Shown one piece after another: positions 30,977 through 42,299 of a stretch of 64,000 nucleotides of DNA (positions are counted from its first letter, which is position 1; each line of letters starts with the position of its first letter). Both the position numbers and the translations under genes were made by a program. Under the pieces are notes generated by a model. The model was not told the origin of the DNA. It made no database searches and saw only the letters and a program-made list of their open reading frames with translations. Source of the DNA: Fratercula arctica (taxonomy: Eukaryota > Chordata > Aves > Charadriiformes > Alcidae); NCBI GenBank assembly GCA_947846985.1, contig CANTUZ010000014.1, positions 5,441,669 through 5,505,668 of the forward strand, given 5' to 3'.

Positions 30977-32630
30977 TTAGGCCTCCTCCTCGCTCAGCAG
31001 CATGTTGGGGATCCCCCGGGAAATGGGGAAGCGACGCCCCGAATCCGGGCACTGCAGTACCCCCTCCAGCACCTCCACCTGGGGGGGGGACACACACACA
31101 TAAATGGGGGGGTGGGGGGGGGTCAGAGGGGGCCCCCCCAGGGTTTTGGGCCCCCCCCTCGCCCCCCCCTCACCTCCAGCAGCACGTGGTGCACCCGCCG
31201 CAGGAAGGATTCGTCGCCCTCGTAGTCGGGGGCGGGTTCAGGGGGCAGCTCCGAGGGGTGTCCCAGCTTTTTTTTTAGGGGGGGGGGGGCCTTAGGGGGG
31301 GCTGCGGGATCCCCAAAATGCTCCCCCTGCCCCTCCCCCCCCCCCAGAAGCACGGACACCCCAAAATGAAACCCGCCCCCTCCCTGTGCCCCCCCCTCCC
31401 CAAAGCAGAGTTCACTGGCATCCCCCAATTTGGGGCCCCCCCAAACCGGGACCCCCCCCCCCCAAACCCAAGACCCCTCCCCGCAAAAACTAGAGACCCC
31501 CCAGGACCCCTCAACTTGGGGCCCCCCCAAACTGCCCCCCCCCCCCCCGAAGCAGAGACACCCCCAAACTGGGACCTGCCCCACCACTGGACCCCCCCAA
31601 ACCAGAGACCCCCGTGCCCTCCCCAACCCTACACCACCTCACACCCCCCAACCAAGGCCCCCCCGCGGCCCCCCCCAAATATGAGCCCCCCCAATTCTGG
31701 ACCCCTCAATGGAGCCCCCCCCCGACCCCTCTCCAAACCCGCCCTCCCTCAGCAATGATGCCCCCCACCCCCCCAAACCCGGCCCCCCCAAACCCAGAGC
31801 CCCCCCCGACCCCCCAAATCACGACCCCCCCCCCTCGAGGCCTCCCATAATCCCCCCTACACCCCCCCCCCCGGAGCCCCCCCACCTGGGATCCCCCAAA
31901 CCGGGACCCCCCAAACTGCCCCCCCTCCTCGGAGAACCCCGTAAACCGGAGCCCCCCCGTTTTCCCTCCCTGGACTCTCCAAGCCCCCCCTCCCCCCGCC
32001 GTTGCCCCCCAAACCGGAGCCCCCCCGCCCCGTTTCTCCCCCCCAGGCTCCTTCAAACCGGAGCCCCCCCCCCCCGTTTCCCCCCCCCCCCCCACCGGAC
32101 CCCCGTTTTCCCCCCCCGGATCCCCCAAACCCCCCCTCTCCCGCCGTTCCCCCCTCAAACCGGAGTCCCCCGGTGCCCTTCCCCCTCGGTGTTCCCCCCC
32201 GGACCCCCCAAATCCCCCCCTTCGCCTGTTCCCCCCCCAAACCGGAGGACACCCCCCCCCCCCCCCGGTGCCCCGTCCCCCAACTCACGCTCTCGGCCGC
32301 CTCCAGCAGCGCGGCCCAGCGCAGCCGCGGCACCAACCGCGCCACGAAGGCGGCGTTGAACGGCACCGGCCGGACGCGGACCTCGGAGGCCTGGGTGGGG
32401 GGGGGGGGGTGTCACGGTAACGGGGGGAAACGGGCACCGGGACGGGCGGGGCAAAGCGGGGCCTACCCGGAAGTGACCGGGGCCTAGCCGGTGGAGGCGG
32501 GGCCTAGTCGCTAAGGGGGCGTGGCTTGCCCCGGGGGGCGGGTCCGTACCTGGATCTGCAGCGGGAAGCCGCCGCCGGGCCGGAGGCCGCGGACGTGGGA
32601 GCTGAGGAGGTTGTGGGTCAGCAGCTTCAT
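30977..32630 (-). CDS. TRMT112: TRMT112, methyltransferase activator subunit
   Basis: TRMT112 is a small zinc-binding partner that stabilises several tRNA, rRNA and protein methyltransferases (for example BUD23, METTL5, ALKBH8, N6AMT1 and TRMT11). Four exons, 5' to 3': 32550-32630 ([22 protein letters not shown]), 32289-32390 ([18 protein letters not shown]), 31174-31266 ([20 protein letters not shown]) and 30977-31078 ([27 protein letters not shown] stop). Exon lengths 81, 102, 93 and 102 give 125 residues, the same as human, with all phases 0 and no frame breaks. The exon 3 acceptor is odd: a C-run, then CTAAAAAAAAAG. The gene runs in the same direction as BANF1 and SLC3A2. Confidence 0.97.
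31275..32285. repeat. C-rich degenerate repeat, TRMT112 intron 2
   Basis: About 1 kb of CCCCAAACCGGGACCCCC, CCCAAACCGGAGCCCCCC and CCCCGTTTTCCCCC pieces; G-rich in TRMT112 sense. No exon. Confidence 0.7.
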
Positions 32631-32690
32631 CCCCGCCGCCCGACGCCGAACACCGCTTCCGCTTCCGGTCTACGTCACTTCCGGCGGCGG
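32631..32690 (-). promoter_or_regulatory. TRMT112: TRMT112 core promoter (Ets/CRE-like)
   Basis: Directly upstream of the start codon are two CTTCCGG (Ets, minus-strand CCGGAAG) elements at 32662-32668 and 32678-32684, flanking TACGTCA (CRE-like) at 32671-32677. A short 5' UTR is implied. Assigned by motif. Confidence 0.6.
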
Positions 32691-32699
32691 GGAGGGGAG

Positions 32700-32990
32700 G
32701 AGGCCAGGGCGCCTGCGCGGGGCGGGGCCAAGGCGCGGAGCCAATCACTATGGGCGTGACCAGGATAGATGGGGCGGGGCCAATTACTATGGGCGTGGCC
32801 GTATCGGAGGGGGCGTGGCCAGAACTGAGGGGGCGGGGCCAAGCAATAGGAGCTTGGCCATGACAGGGCTAAATGGACGGGGCGGGGCCAGTGACGAGGG
32901 GGCGGGGCCAGTGACGAGGGGGCGGGGCCAGTGAAGAGGAGGCGGGGCCAGGGTGGAGGGGGCGGGGCCGAGGGCCACTCTGCGGGAGCT
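32700..32990. repeat. GGGGGCGGGGCCA tandem repeat upstream of TRMT112
   Basis: GGGGCGGGGCCAGTGACGAG repeated three times plus diverged GGGGCGTGGCC units. Rich in GC boxes. The stretch 33005-33440 continues as GGGGACACCGGGG repeats and 33470-33835 as CCCCCAAGTGCTCCCC repeats; neither shows a gene. Confidence 0.65.
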
Positions 32991-33853
32991 GCGGGGGGGG
33001 GTGGTTATGGAAGGGACTGGGGGGGGGGGACACGGACACTGGGGACACTGGGGGGGAACTGGGGAGGACAGAAAGGTGGGGGACACAGCGGGGGGGGGGC
33101 AGGGGGATTTGGGGACACCGGGGGGACAGGGGGACACGGGACACCGAGGGGATGCTGGGGACAGAGTGGGCACTGGGGGGATTTGGGGACACCAGGGGGG
33201 ACATTGGACCCAGGGAGACACAAGGGGGACAATGTGGGGACAAGGGGACACGGGGATGGGGGGACACCAGGGGGATTTGGGGACACCTGGGGGACAGGGG
33301 GCACCGGGGGGACAAGGGGACACTGGAGACTGTGGGGACATGGGACACCGGGAGGGATTTTGGGACACAAGGGGACACCGAGGGGATCTGGGGACATCAG
33401 CGCAATGGGGACATTTAGGGACCAGGGGACACTTTGGGGGGTGACAAGGGGCTCATGGGGTCGAGGGACCCCTGACTCCCCCTCTATCCCCTGGACCCCC
33501 AAATCCCCCTGCCCCCCACCCCGCCCTGTTCCCTCCCAGCCCCACAAGTTGCCCCCAGCCCCCCAAATCGCCCCAGTTCCCCACCAGCCCCCCAAGTGCT
33601 CCCCTGCCCCACAACTTGCCCCCAAGTTCCCTCTCAGCCCCCCCCCCCAAGTGCTCCTCTGCCCCCCAAATTCTCCTCCAGCCCCCCAAAACCCTCCTTG
33701 GGGATCAGCCATGGGGCTGGGGGACTCCCAGACCCCTTTGACAGCCCCCCCAAACTCCGGGGGGGCCCATAGACCCCGGGGGGGGGGGGCACCCAGAGGC
33801 CCTCCTGTCCCCCCTCCCCCCCAGGGACGAGACAAAGGCACAAATGCAACTCA

Positions 33854-33859
33854 TTTATT
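33854..33859 (-). terminator. SLC3A2: SLC3A2 poly(A) signal AATAAA
   Basis: AATAAA on the minus strand, about 620 bases after the SLC3A2 stop codon. The intervening 3' UTR holds repeats such as GTGGGTGCTGGGGGG and CACCCTGTTCTGTGGGTCC. Confidence 0.65.
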
Positions 33860-34480
33860 CAGGATTTGGGGGAGGGGGGTGCACCCCAAAATCCCCCCCA
33901 GGAACAAGGGGGGGGGGCCACACCAGGGACCCCGATCCCACCATGGCCCCCCCCCAAATGGAGTGTTTGGGGTGAGGGAGGAGCCCCCCCCCCCCAGCCG
34001 AGGGGGGGGCACCCCCAAAATAGGGGGGGCAAAATGGGGGCAGTGCCCCCAGTGGAACCCTGCGGGGGGGAGTGGGGTGGGACCCCCCAGGAAGGGGTGG
34101 GGGGTGCTGGGTTCCCCCCCCCGCCAAGTTGTGGGTGCTGGGGGGTGTAAGGCCACATGTGGGTGCTGGGGGGGGCCCCCTGGGGCCCTGGTGGGTGCTG
34201 GGGGGGGGGGTTTCACCCTGTTCTGTGGGTCCTGGGGGGACTTTCACCTTGTCCTGGGGGTCCTGGGGGTGCTGGGTGGGGTGCGTGGGGGGGGGGCACC
34301 CCCTATTCTGTGGGTCCCATGGGTGCTGGGCGAGGTGTGGGGGGGGTTCACCCTGTTTTGTGTGTCCTTTGAGGGGGGGGTTCACCTTGTCCTGGGGGTG
34401 TCTGGGGCGGGGGGGGGGGGGGCACCCTCTGCTCCTGCCCCATGGCAGCCGTGGGGCAGGAGGGGGGGGGGGACACCAGG

Positions 34481-37400
34481 CTATGGGGTGTAGGGGAAGC
34501 TGAGGAGCAGCCCCTCGTAGGGCAGGAGCTGGAGGTCAGCCGAGGTCGAGGTGGGGGTCGGGGGGAAGGGGACGGTGGGTGCTGAGGCGTAGGGTGGCGC
34601 GGGGGGGCAGGCGGGGGTCGCGCAGGGCCAGGTGGGGGATGGTCTCCCCCCCCGGGTTGAGCAGCACCAGGAAGCGCTCGCTCTGGTCCCAGCGCCGCAG
34701 GAAGGCGGCCGCGGGGTCGGCGGCGATGGCTTCCGCCTCCCCCAGCGCCAGGGAGCGCTCCCGGGCCCGCAGCCGGCCCAGATGGCGGCACAGATCCAGC
34801 AGGTGGGCCTGGGGGGGGGAGCGAGGGGGGGGGGAAAGGAGGGTTAATGCTGGGGGAACACAGCCATACACAACCCCTTTAAGGAAAAAATGGGGTACTG
34901 TCCCTTTAAAAACACCTCAGAGCATTGCCCCTTTAAGGACACACCCTATAGCATTGCCCCTTTAAAGACACGCCCATGGCATTGCCCTTTTAAAAGGAGC
35001 ACCCTTGCACCATTGCCCCTTTAAGGACCCACCCCCAGAGTGTTGCCCTTTTAAGCAGCCACCTTATGGCATTGCCCTTTTAAGAACACACCCCGGGGTG
35101 CTGCCCCTCCAAGGACACGCCCTCACAGGAAAGTCCCGCCCACAGTGTGTGGGGGGGTGTGACCTGGAGGTAGCCCCACCCCCTAGAGACATGCCTCCTT
35201 TAAGAGCAACCCGGGGCATTGCCCCTTTAAGGGCACGCTCCGCCTACTGGGGAAGCACCGCCCCCCAGAGTATGTAGCATAAACCACGCCCCCCGCAACC
35301 AGGCCCCGCCCCCTCAGGGCAGAGCCTTTAGGCTAAACCCCACCCCCTCAGTTAGACCCCGCCCCTTTCTGGCCAGGCCCCGCCCCCCTCAGGGCACAGC
35401 CTTTAGGGTAAGCCCCACCCCCTCCGTCAGACCCCACCCCTTTCTGGCCAGGCCCCGCCCCCTTCCCCCCGGCCCCGCCCACCTCAGTGCTGTTGTCGCC
35501 CTCCTGCAGCCCATCGATGAGGTCCCAGGGCATCGGGGTCAGCTGGGGGGGCAGAGGGCGCGACCCTTCACCTCCTGCCCCACAGCTGCCCCCTAACCCC
35601 CCCCAGCCCCATAGCCCACCCCACATAACCCCCCTCTGCCCTATAGACCCCCCCAGCCCCCCCTCTGCCCCATAACATCCCCCAATTCCCCCCCATAACC
35701 CCTGTCTGGGCCCCATAGCACCCCCCAACCAGCCCCACAGCCTCCCCCACAACCCCCCCTGCCCCATAGCACCCCCCAACCAGCCCCACAGACCCCCCCC
35801 GTAGCCTCCCCCAGCCCCACAGGCCCCCCAACCCCAGCCCCACACCCCCCCAGCCCCCCCCATTACTCCCCCAGCCCCATAGCAACCCCATAGCCCCCCT
35901 AAACCCAGCCCCACAGCCACCCCAAGATGTCCCCCCCCGCCCCACGCCCCCCCCGCCCCATAGCCCCCCAAACCCAACCCCATAGCAACCCCATACCCCC
36001 CCCAGCCCCACGCCCCCCCCAGCCCCACAACACCCCCATTATGCCCCACAGCCCCACAGCCCCCCCAGCCCCATAGCCCCCCCAAAATGTCCCCCCCCAC
36101 CCCACACCCCCCCAGCCCCACACCCCCCCAAAATGTCCCCCCCGCCCCATAGCCCCCCAAAACGTCCCCCCCACCCCACCCCCCCCCAGCCCCATCCCCC
36201 CAGCCCCATAGCCCCCCCAAAACGTCCCCCCCCAGCCCCATGCCCCCCCAAAATGTCCCCCCCCACACCCCCCCAGCCCCATAGCCCCCCCAAAATGTCC
36301 CCCCCCACCCCACACCCCCGCAGCCCCACACCCCCCCAAAATGTCCCCCCCGCCCCATAGCCCCCCAAAACGTCCCCCCCACCCCACAACCCCCCAGCCC
36401 CATCCCGCCAGCCCCATAGCCCCCCCAAAATGTCCCCCCCCAGCCCCATGCCCCCCCAAAATGCCCCCCCCCACACCCCCCCAGCCCCATAGCCCCCCCA
36501 AAATGTCCCCCCCAGCCCCACAGCCCCCCCATTACCCCCCCCGCCCCCCAAACGTCCCCCCCAGCCCTACAGCAACCCTATAACCCCCCGAAACCCAGCC
36601 CCACACCCCCCCCAAAACGTCCCCCCCCAGCCCCATAGGCCCCCCAGCCCCACGCCCCCCCCCCGTACCTGTGGGGCAGGGGGCTGGGGGGGCTCGGCCA
36701 GCCCCACCTCGTCCCCGTAGCTGAGGACGGGGGTCCCGGGCAGGGCCCAGAGCAGCAGCAGGCGCTGGGGGGCGCGGGGGGGGCTCAGCCCCGCCAGGTG
36801 CTGCCAGGGGGACCCCACCTGGGGGGGGGGGGGGCACAGCGTCAGCCCCACAGAGCCCCCCCCCTCCCCCAGCCGCCTGGGGCCCCCCAGGGATGGGGGG
36901 GGGAAATATGTGGGGCCTGGACACCTGAGTCTCCCCCCCCCCCAACATCTGGGTCCTGGGGGGCAGAGAGTTTGGGGGGGCCCCGGGGAGGTTGTGGGGC
37001 CCTGGGGGGTCGGGGGGAGGGGGCATGGGGGGGGTGTTTGGGTCTGGGGGGGTCCCGGGAGGGGGTGTTTGGGTTTGGGGGGGTCCCGGGGGGGTTGTGG
37101 GGCCCTGGGGGGTCGGGGGGGGGGACCATGGGGGGGGGTGTTTGGGTCTGGGGGGGTCCCGGGGGGGTTGGGGGGTGACTCACACCCCAGGCTGGGGGGG
37201 TGTTGGGGGGCAATGGGGGGGTCACAGGGGGGGTTGGGGGGGTTTGGGGAGGTCTGGGGGGGTCCCGGGGGGGGGTGTTTGGGTTTGGGGGGGTCCCGGG
37301 GGGTTGTGGGGCCCTGGGGGGTCGGGGGGAGGGGGGCATGGGGGGGGTGTTTGGGTTTGGGGGGGTCCCGGGGGGGGTTGGGGGGTGACTCACACCCCAG

Positions 37401-40400
37401 GCTGGGGGGGTGTTGGGGGGCAATGGGGGGGTCACAAGGGGGGTGGGGGGGTTTGGGGAGGTCTGGGGGGGGCCATGGGGGGGGGGTTTGGGTTTGGGGG
37501 GGTCCCGGGGGGGTCGGGGGGTGACTCACGCTCCAGGCTGGGGGGGGGGTTGGGGGACAGGGAAGAGCTGGGGGGCAATGGGGGGGTCGTGGGGGGGTTT
37601 GGGGAGGTCGGGGGGGGGGGGGGGGGCCATGGGGGGGTGTTTGGGTCCGGGGGGGGTCCCGGGGGGGGTGACTCACGCTCCAGGCCAAGGGGACGCCGGG
37701 GCGCAGGAAGTCGAGCAGGTGGGGGGCGATGGTGGGGCCGGGGGGGTCGGGGCCCAGCGCCTCCAGGAAGGGCCCCAGCAGCAGCCCCCCCCCCCCGAGG
37801 CGTTGAGCAGCTCCAGCAGCGCGGGGGGGTCGCGCAAGCGGGTGCCCCCCACCAGCACCCTGCCGTGAGAGGGGGGGGGCACGGGGTCAGGGAGGAGCTA
37901 TGGGTGCTCCCCCCCCCCCCCCCAGCACCCTGAGAAATGGGGCTCTGGGGGACCCACAGGTGTCCCATGGCCCCCCCCAAAATGGGGATACGGAGGAGCT
38001 GGGGGAGGCCATAGGTGGGCCCCCCCCCCCCAGCACCCATGGGTGGCCCCTGTGACCCCCCCCCCCCCAGCGGAGACAGTGGGGGGGGCTATAGGTGCCC
38101 CCCTCCCCCCAAGAAACGGGGGCCAAAGGGTCCCGTGGGTGGCCCCCCCCCCCAAAATGGGGTGTGTGGAAGACCCGTGGCTGCCCCCACCCCCCCCTAA
38201 ATGGGGGTCTGGGGGGGGGGGGGGGGGGTCCCATGGGTGTCACCCCCCCCTGCCCCACCCAGCAGCCGGGGGGGGCAACAAACTCGGAGGGAACACAAGG
38301 GGACACCGGGGGGAGGGATGATGGGGGGGGTGTGTGACACCGGGGGGGGGAGGTGACACCGGGGGGGGGAGGTGACACCCCCGGGGGGGGGGGACACTGC
38401 TGCGGGGGGGGGGGTGTGTCCCACCTGGGGACGCCGTCGGGGCTGTTCTGCTCCGTCAGGTTCCTCCATTCGGCCACCAGCGAGGGCTGGGGGGGGGCAG
38501 GGGGGGGGGGTCACCCCACGGCGCCCCATAGCCCCCCATGGACCCCCCCCATGGACCCCCCCCAGCCCCCCAACACCCCCCCAGGGACCCCCCGTGCAGC
38601 TCCCCCCCTTCCTGCCCCTCAGGGCCCCCCCCCCCAGCCCCCCAACACCCCCCCATGGACCCCTCCCCCCTTCCCTGCCCCACAGACACCCCCAACAGCC
38701 CCCCCATTCCTACCCCAACAGCTCCCCCATCCTGCCCCCCCCCCCAATCCCCCGGCCCCCCCCACTCCTGCCCCACAGATCCCCCCCCCCAAGTCCCCCC
38801 GCCCCCCCCAATTCCTGCCCCACACCTTCAGCTCCTCGATGGCATCCAGGAAGATGCCGGCGACGCCGCGCTCCAGCCACGTCTTCAGCGCTCGCTGTGG
38901 GGCAGGAGATGGGGGTCAGCGCTCTGCCCCACGGCGCAGCGCCCCCCCCATAGCGCCCCCCCCCACACTCATCTCCCCATAGCTGCCCCACACCTCCCCA
39001 TAGCTCCCTCACAGGGCCCCACACCTCCACACCCCTCCCCATAGCTACCCCACAGCGCCCCATAGCTGCCCCCCCACCCCCCCACACCTCCCCATAGCTG
39101 CCCCCCAGCGCCCCAAATCTCCCCATAGCTGCCCCACAGCACCCCAACACCTCCCTATACCTGCCCCACAGCACCCCATAGCTGCCCCCCACCCACTTTA
39201 CAGCTGCCCCATTACCCTCTCACCCCATAGCTACCCCACATCTCCCCATAGCTACCCCCCAGCACCCCATACCTCCCCATAGCTGCCCCACAGCGCCCCA
39301 TAGCTGCCCCCCCACCCGACCTTACAGCTGCCCCATGGCACTCTCACCCCATAGCTGCCCCCCAGCGCCCCAGAGCTGCCCCACATCTCCCCATAACTGC
39401 CCCCCCACCCCACCTTACAGCTGCCCCTGGTCCTCTCACCCCGTGGCTGCCCCACATCTCCCCATAGCTGTCCCCCACCCCCTCTACCTCCCCATAGATG
39501 CCCCACAGCGCCCCCCCCCACCCCTACCCATAGCTGTCCCCCAGCTGCCCCTCAGCCCCAGCCCAACGCCCCCCCGCAGCACCCTCCCCCCACCACAGCT
39601 GCCCCCACAACCCCCCCCCCCCCACCCCACAACTACCTCTCAGCGCCCCACAACCTCCCCCCCCCCGCCCCGCCGTGGGGCGCCCCACACACCTTGACGG
39701 TCTCCTGGAAGCCGGGGTCCTCCGTCACCTCCGCCCGCCCCCAGGCTTCACCCCCCGAGTAGTTGGGGGTCACGTCCACGACCACCTGCAGCCCTGGGGG
39801 GGGGGGGGACGGACAGCGAGGGGGGGGGGGTCAGGGCACCCCCAAACTCCCCCGGGGGGGCCCCACATTGGGGGGTGCCCCCCCCCTTATTGCTGCCCCC
39901 CGCAGCACTGGGACCCCCCATTTTGGAGTCTCCTCCCCCCTTATTCCCAGTCCCTCCCAGTTTAGGGGTGACCCCCCCCAGTTTGGAGGTGCCCCCCCCA
40001 ACACCCCGCACCACGGAACCACCACCCCCCCTCCCCCCCCGATTTTGGGTGATTTCCTTCCAATTTCAGGCAATTCCCCCATAACTGGATGCTATTTCCC
40101 CCCAGTTTAGCCCCCCCCCCATTCCCAGTGCCTCCCAGTTTGGGGGTGCCCCCCCTAATTTGGGGGTGCCCCCCCAGTTTGGGGGTGCCCCTCACCCTTC
40201 TTCTTGGCGACCTGCAGCAGCTGCTCCAGGTCCTCGGCGCTGCCCAGTTGAGGGTCCAGCTGCTCCAGGGGGGGGGGTGCGGGGGTCCCCCCCCCCGGCT
40301 TGGGGGTGCAGCGGCCCCAGCACCAGCCCCCGCACCCCCAGCCCCGCCACGTGCTCCAGCCGTGCCGCCACACCTGGGGGGGGGGGCACGGGGGGGGGGT

Positions 40401-42293
40401 CAGCCCCAAAATCCCCCCCCAGGATCCCAAAATCCCACTGGGACCCCCAAAATTCTGCCCTGGGACCCCCAAAATCCCCCCCCCCTCAAGACTCCAACCT
40501 CTACCAGGGTCCCAAAATGCCCCCCTCCAGCCCCGGGGGGCTGGGGGGGAACGGGGGGGGGTCAGCCTCAAAATACCCCCCCCAGGACCCCAAAATCCCA
40601 CTGGGATCCCCAAAATCTCCCCCCCCCCCTCAAGACTCCAACCTCTATCAGGGTCCCAAAATGTCATGTCCCCTCCCCAGCCCTGGGGAGGGGGGGGACT
40701 ACGACACATGGGGGGGGGTCAGCCCCAAAATCCCCCCCCCCCAGGACCCCAAAATCCCACCAGGACCCCCAAATTCTGCCCTGGGACCCCCAAAATCTCC
40801 CCCCCCAAGACTCCAATCTTTACCAGGGTCCCAAAATGCCCACCCCAGCCCTGGGGGGGGGGCACGGGGGGGTGAACCCCAAAACTCACCCCCCGGACCC
40901 CAAATTCCCCCCCCCAGGGACCCCAAAATCCCATTGGGATCCCCCAAATCCCTTCAGGCACCCTGACCCCCACCCCCGGGACCCCAAAATGCCCCCCCCA
41001 TTGGGGACTGGGGGGACCCCCAAATCCGACCCCCCCCAGACCCTAAAATTCCCCTGGGACCCCCCAAAATCTCCAGGGGTCCCCCTAAACCCCCCCCAGC
41101 CCCCAAAATGCCCCCCCCAGGGCGCTGGGGGGGGGGACACGTCAAAATCTGCCCCCCCCCCAGGGGACCCCAAAACCCCCCCAGGGCACTGAGGGGGGTG
41201 TGAACCCCAAATCTGACCCCCCCCGGGGACCCCCAAATCACCCCCAGAGTCGTCCCCCCCCTCGGCACCCCAAAACTCCCCCGTGGGGGGGCAGAAACCC
41301 CCAACTTTCCCCCCCGCCCCGAGGACACACCCCCCCCCCCCCCCCCCCCGGACACCTGAGTCCCTTTTTGGGGGGGGAGAGGAGAGAGTGTCACTGATGG
41401 GGGGGGTCCTTTGGGGGGTGTCCCTTTTTTGGGGGGGGATCCCCACCCTGGACACCTGGGTCCCTTTAGTGGGGGGGGGGATGTCACTGATGGGGGGGGT
41501 CCTTTGGGGGGTGGCCCTTTTTGTGGGGGGGGGATCCCCACCCTGGACACCTGGGTCCCTTTTGGGGGGGGACGACCCTTTAAATGGGGGGGGTGTCCCT
41601 GTAGAGAGGGGGGGGTGTCCCCAGCCTGGACACCCGGGTCCTTTTCATCGGGGGGGGTCACTAATGGGGGGGGGGGGAACGTTTCCTAACGGAGGGGGGG
41701 GGTCCCCAATAGGGAGCGTGGTCACGAATAGAGGGATCCCCACCCCGAAACGCTTGGCTTCCCCCCCCCCCTACTTTTGCTTCCCCCCCCCCAACCTTTT
41801 ACCTTTCAGGTCGCCGGCGAAGGGCTTGGGGGGGGCGCGGTAGAGCCCCCCCTGCTGCCACCAGGCGCGGGGGGGCAGGGGCTGGCAGCGGGGGGCCCTG
41901 GCCACGATGGCGGCGGCGGCTCCCAACATGCCCAACCAGCCCAGCCAGAAGAGGAGGAGGAGGAGGGTCCGAGCCTTCGCCCAGGGGGGGGCCCCGGCCG
42001 CCCGCAGCAGCTCCTCTTTCCCCAGCCCCGTGAATTTACCCCCCCCCCCCCCCCCCGGCCGTTTCGTCCCCCCCCACGACCACCCCCCCCAGCTCTTCGT
42101 CCGGGGGGATTTTCACCAGCCCGTTTTTCTCGCCGGGGGGGGAGGGGGGCAGGGGATCGGGGCCCTGGAGGGGGGCGGCGGGGGGGGGGCCCCCTTCTTC
42201 CTCCTCCTCCTCCTCCTCCGCCACCGCCATGGGCCGCTTCTCGGCCTCCAACGCCGACAGCTCCAGCTCCCGAGTGGGGGACGCGGCCTCCAT
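34481..42293 (-). CDS. SLC3A2: SLC3A2 (4F2hc/CD98 heavy chain)
   Basis: Type II membrane glycoprotein that pairs by disulphide with light chains such as LAT1 to bring amino-acid exchangers to the plasma membrane. Exons: 41803-42293 (MEAASPTRELELSALEAEKR, EKNGLVKI, KFTGLGKEELLRAAG, TM segment LLLLLFWLGWLGML, then APRC with the linking cysteine), 40196-40373 (GVRGLVLGPLHPQ, FGS-like QLGSAEDLEQLLQVAKKK), 39693-39793 (VVVDVTPNY), 38826-38894 (WLERGVAGIFLDAIEELK), 38425-38486 (LVAEWRNLTEQ), 37677-37859 (VLVGGTRLRDPPALLELL), 36669-36818 (LPGTPVLSYGDEVGL), 35483-35542 (MPWDLIDGLQEGDN) and 34481-34808 (ERFLVLLNPGGE, LLPYEGLLLSFPYTP stop). About 540 residues, within the family range. Frame breaks sit at homopolymers near 42047-42058, 40262-40312, 37788-37800 and 34520-34570, probably sequence error. 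The amylase-like ectodomain is otherwise complete. Confidence 0.96.
34840..35480. repeat. GCATTGCCCCTTTAAGG tandem repeat, SLC3A2 last intron
   Basis: Eight or more units of about 33-37 bases with GCATTGCCCCTTTAAGGACA and CACACCC (34870-35250), then two copies of a 70-80-base unit with AGACCCCGCCCCTTTCTGGCC (35290-35470). Less GC-extreme than its surroundings. Intronic, no exon. Confidence 0.8.
35560..36660. repeat. CAGCCCCATAGCCCCCC minisatellite, SLC3A2 intron
   Basis: C-rich tandem units with CCCAGCCCCATAGCCCCCC and CCCAAAATGTCCCCCC, forming higher-order blocks of about 210 bases (compare 36080-36290 and 36260-36480). G-rich in SLC3A2 sense. Confidence 0.85.
36850..37676. repeat. GTCCCGGGGGGG minisatellite with copies of an SLC3A2 splice donor
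   Basis: G-rich units with TGTTTGGGTTTGGGGGGGTC and CCCGGGGGGGTT. The real donor of the 37677-37859 exon reads CCTGGAGC|GTGAGTCAC in SLC3A2 sense. The same 17 bases recur at about 37521-37537, and variants with CCTGGGGTGTGAGTCAC occur near 37178 and 37386. Confidence 0.85.
38500..38825. repeat. CCCAACACCCCCCCATGGACC repeat, SLC3A2 intron
   Basis: C-rich degenerate repeat with CCCCCATGGACCCCCCCC and CCCCACAGATCCCC. A separate G-rich and then C-rich tract fills 37865-38420. No exon beyond those listed for SLC3A2. Confidence 0.65.
38920..39690. repeat. CCCCATAGCTGCCCC minisatellite, SLC3A2 intron
   Basis: Tandem units with CTCCCCATAGCTGCCCCACA and GCGCCCCACACCTCCCC, in blocks of about 100-150 bases (two blocks with CACCTTACAGCTGCCCC). 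G-rich in SLC3A2 sense. Confidence 0.8.
39815..40190. repeat. TTTGGGGGTGCCCCCC repeat, SLC3A2 intron
   Basis: Degenerate CAGTTTGGGGGTGCCCCCCC units plus TTCCCAGTCCCTCCCAG pieces. Intronic; nothing else seen. Confidence 0.6.
40380..41280. repeat. CCCCAAAATCCCCCC minisatellite with about 155-bp blocks
   Basis: Four diverged blocks, each with GACCCCAAAATCCCACTGG, CAAGACTCCAACCTCTA and AGGGTCCCAAAATGCC. It fills the intron between SLC3A2 exon 2 and the 40196-40373 exon. Confidence 0.85.
41330..41760. repeat. CACCTGGGTCCCTTT minisatellite, SLC3A2 intron
   Basis: Units of about 90-100 bases with GATCCCCACCCTGGACACC, TGGGTCCCTTT and TCACTGATGGGGGGGGTCC, three to four copies. Same intron as 40380-41280. 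Confidence 0.8.
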
Positions 42294-42299
42294 CGTCTG

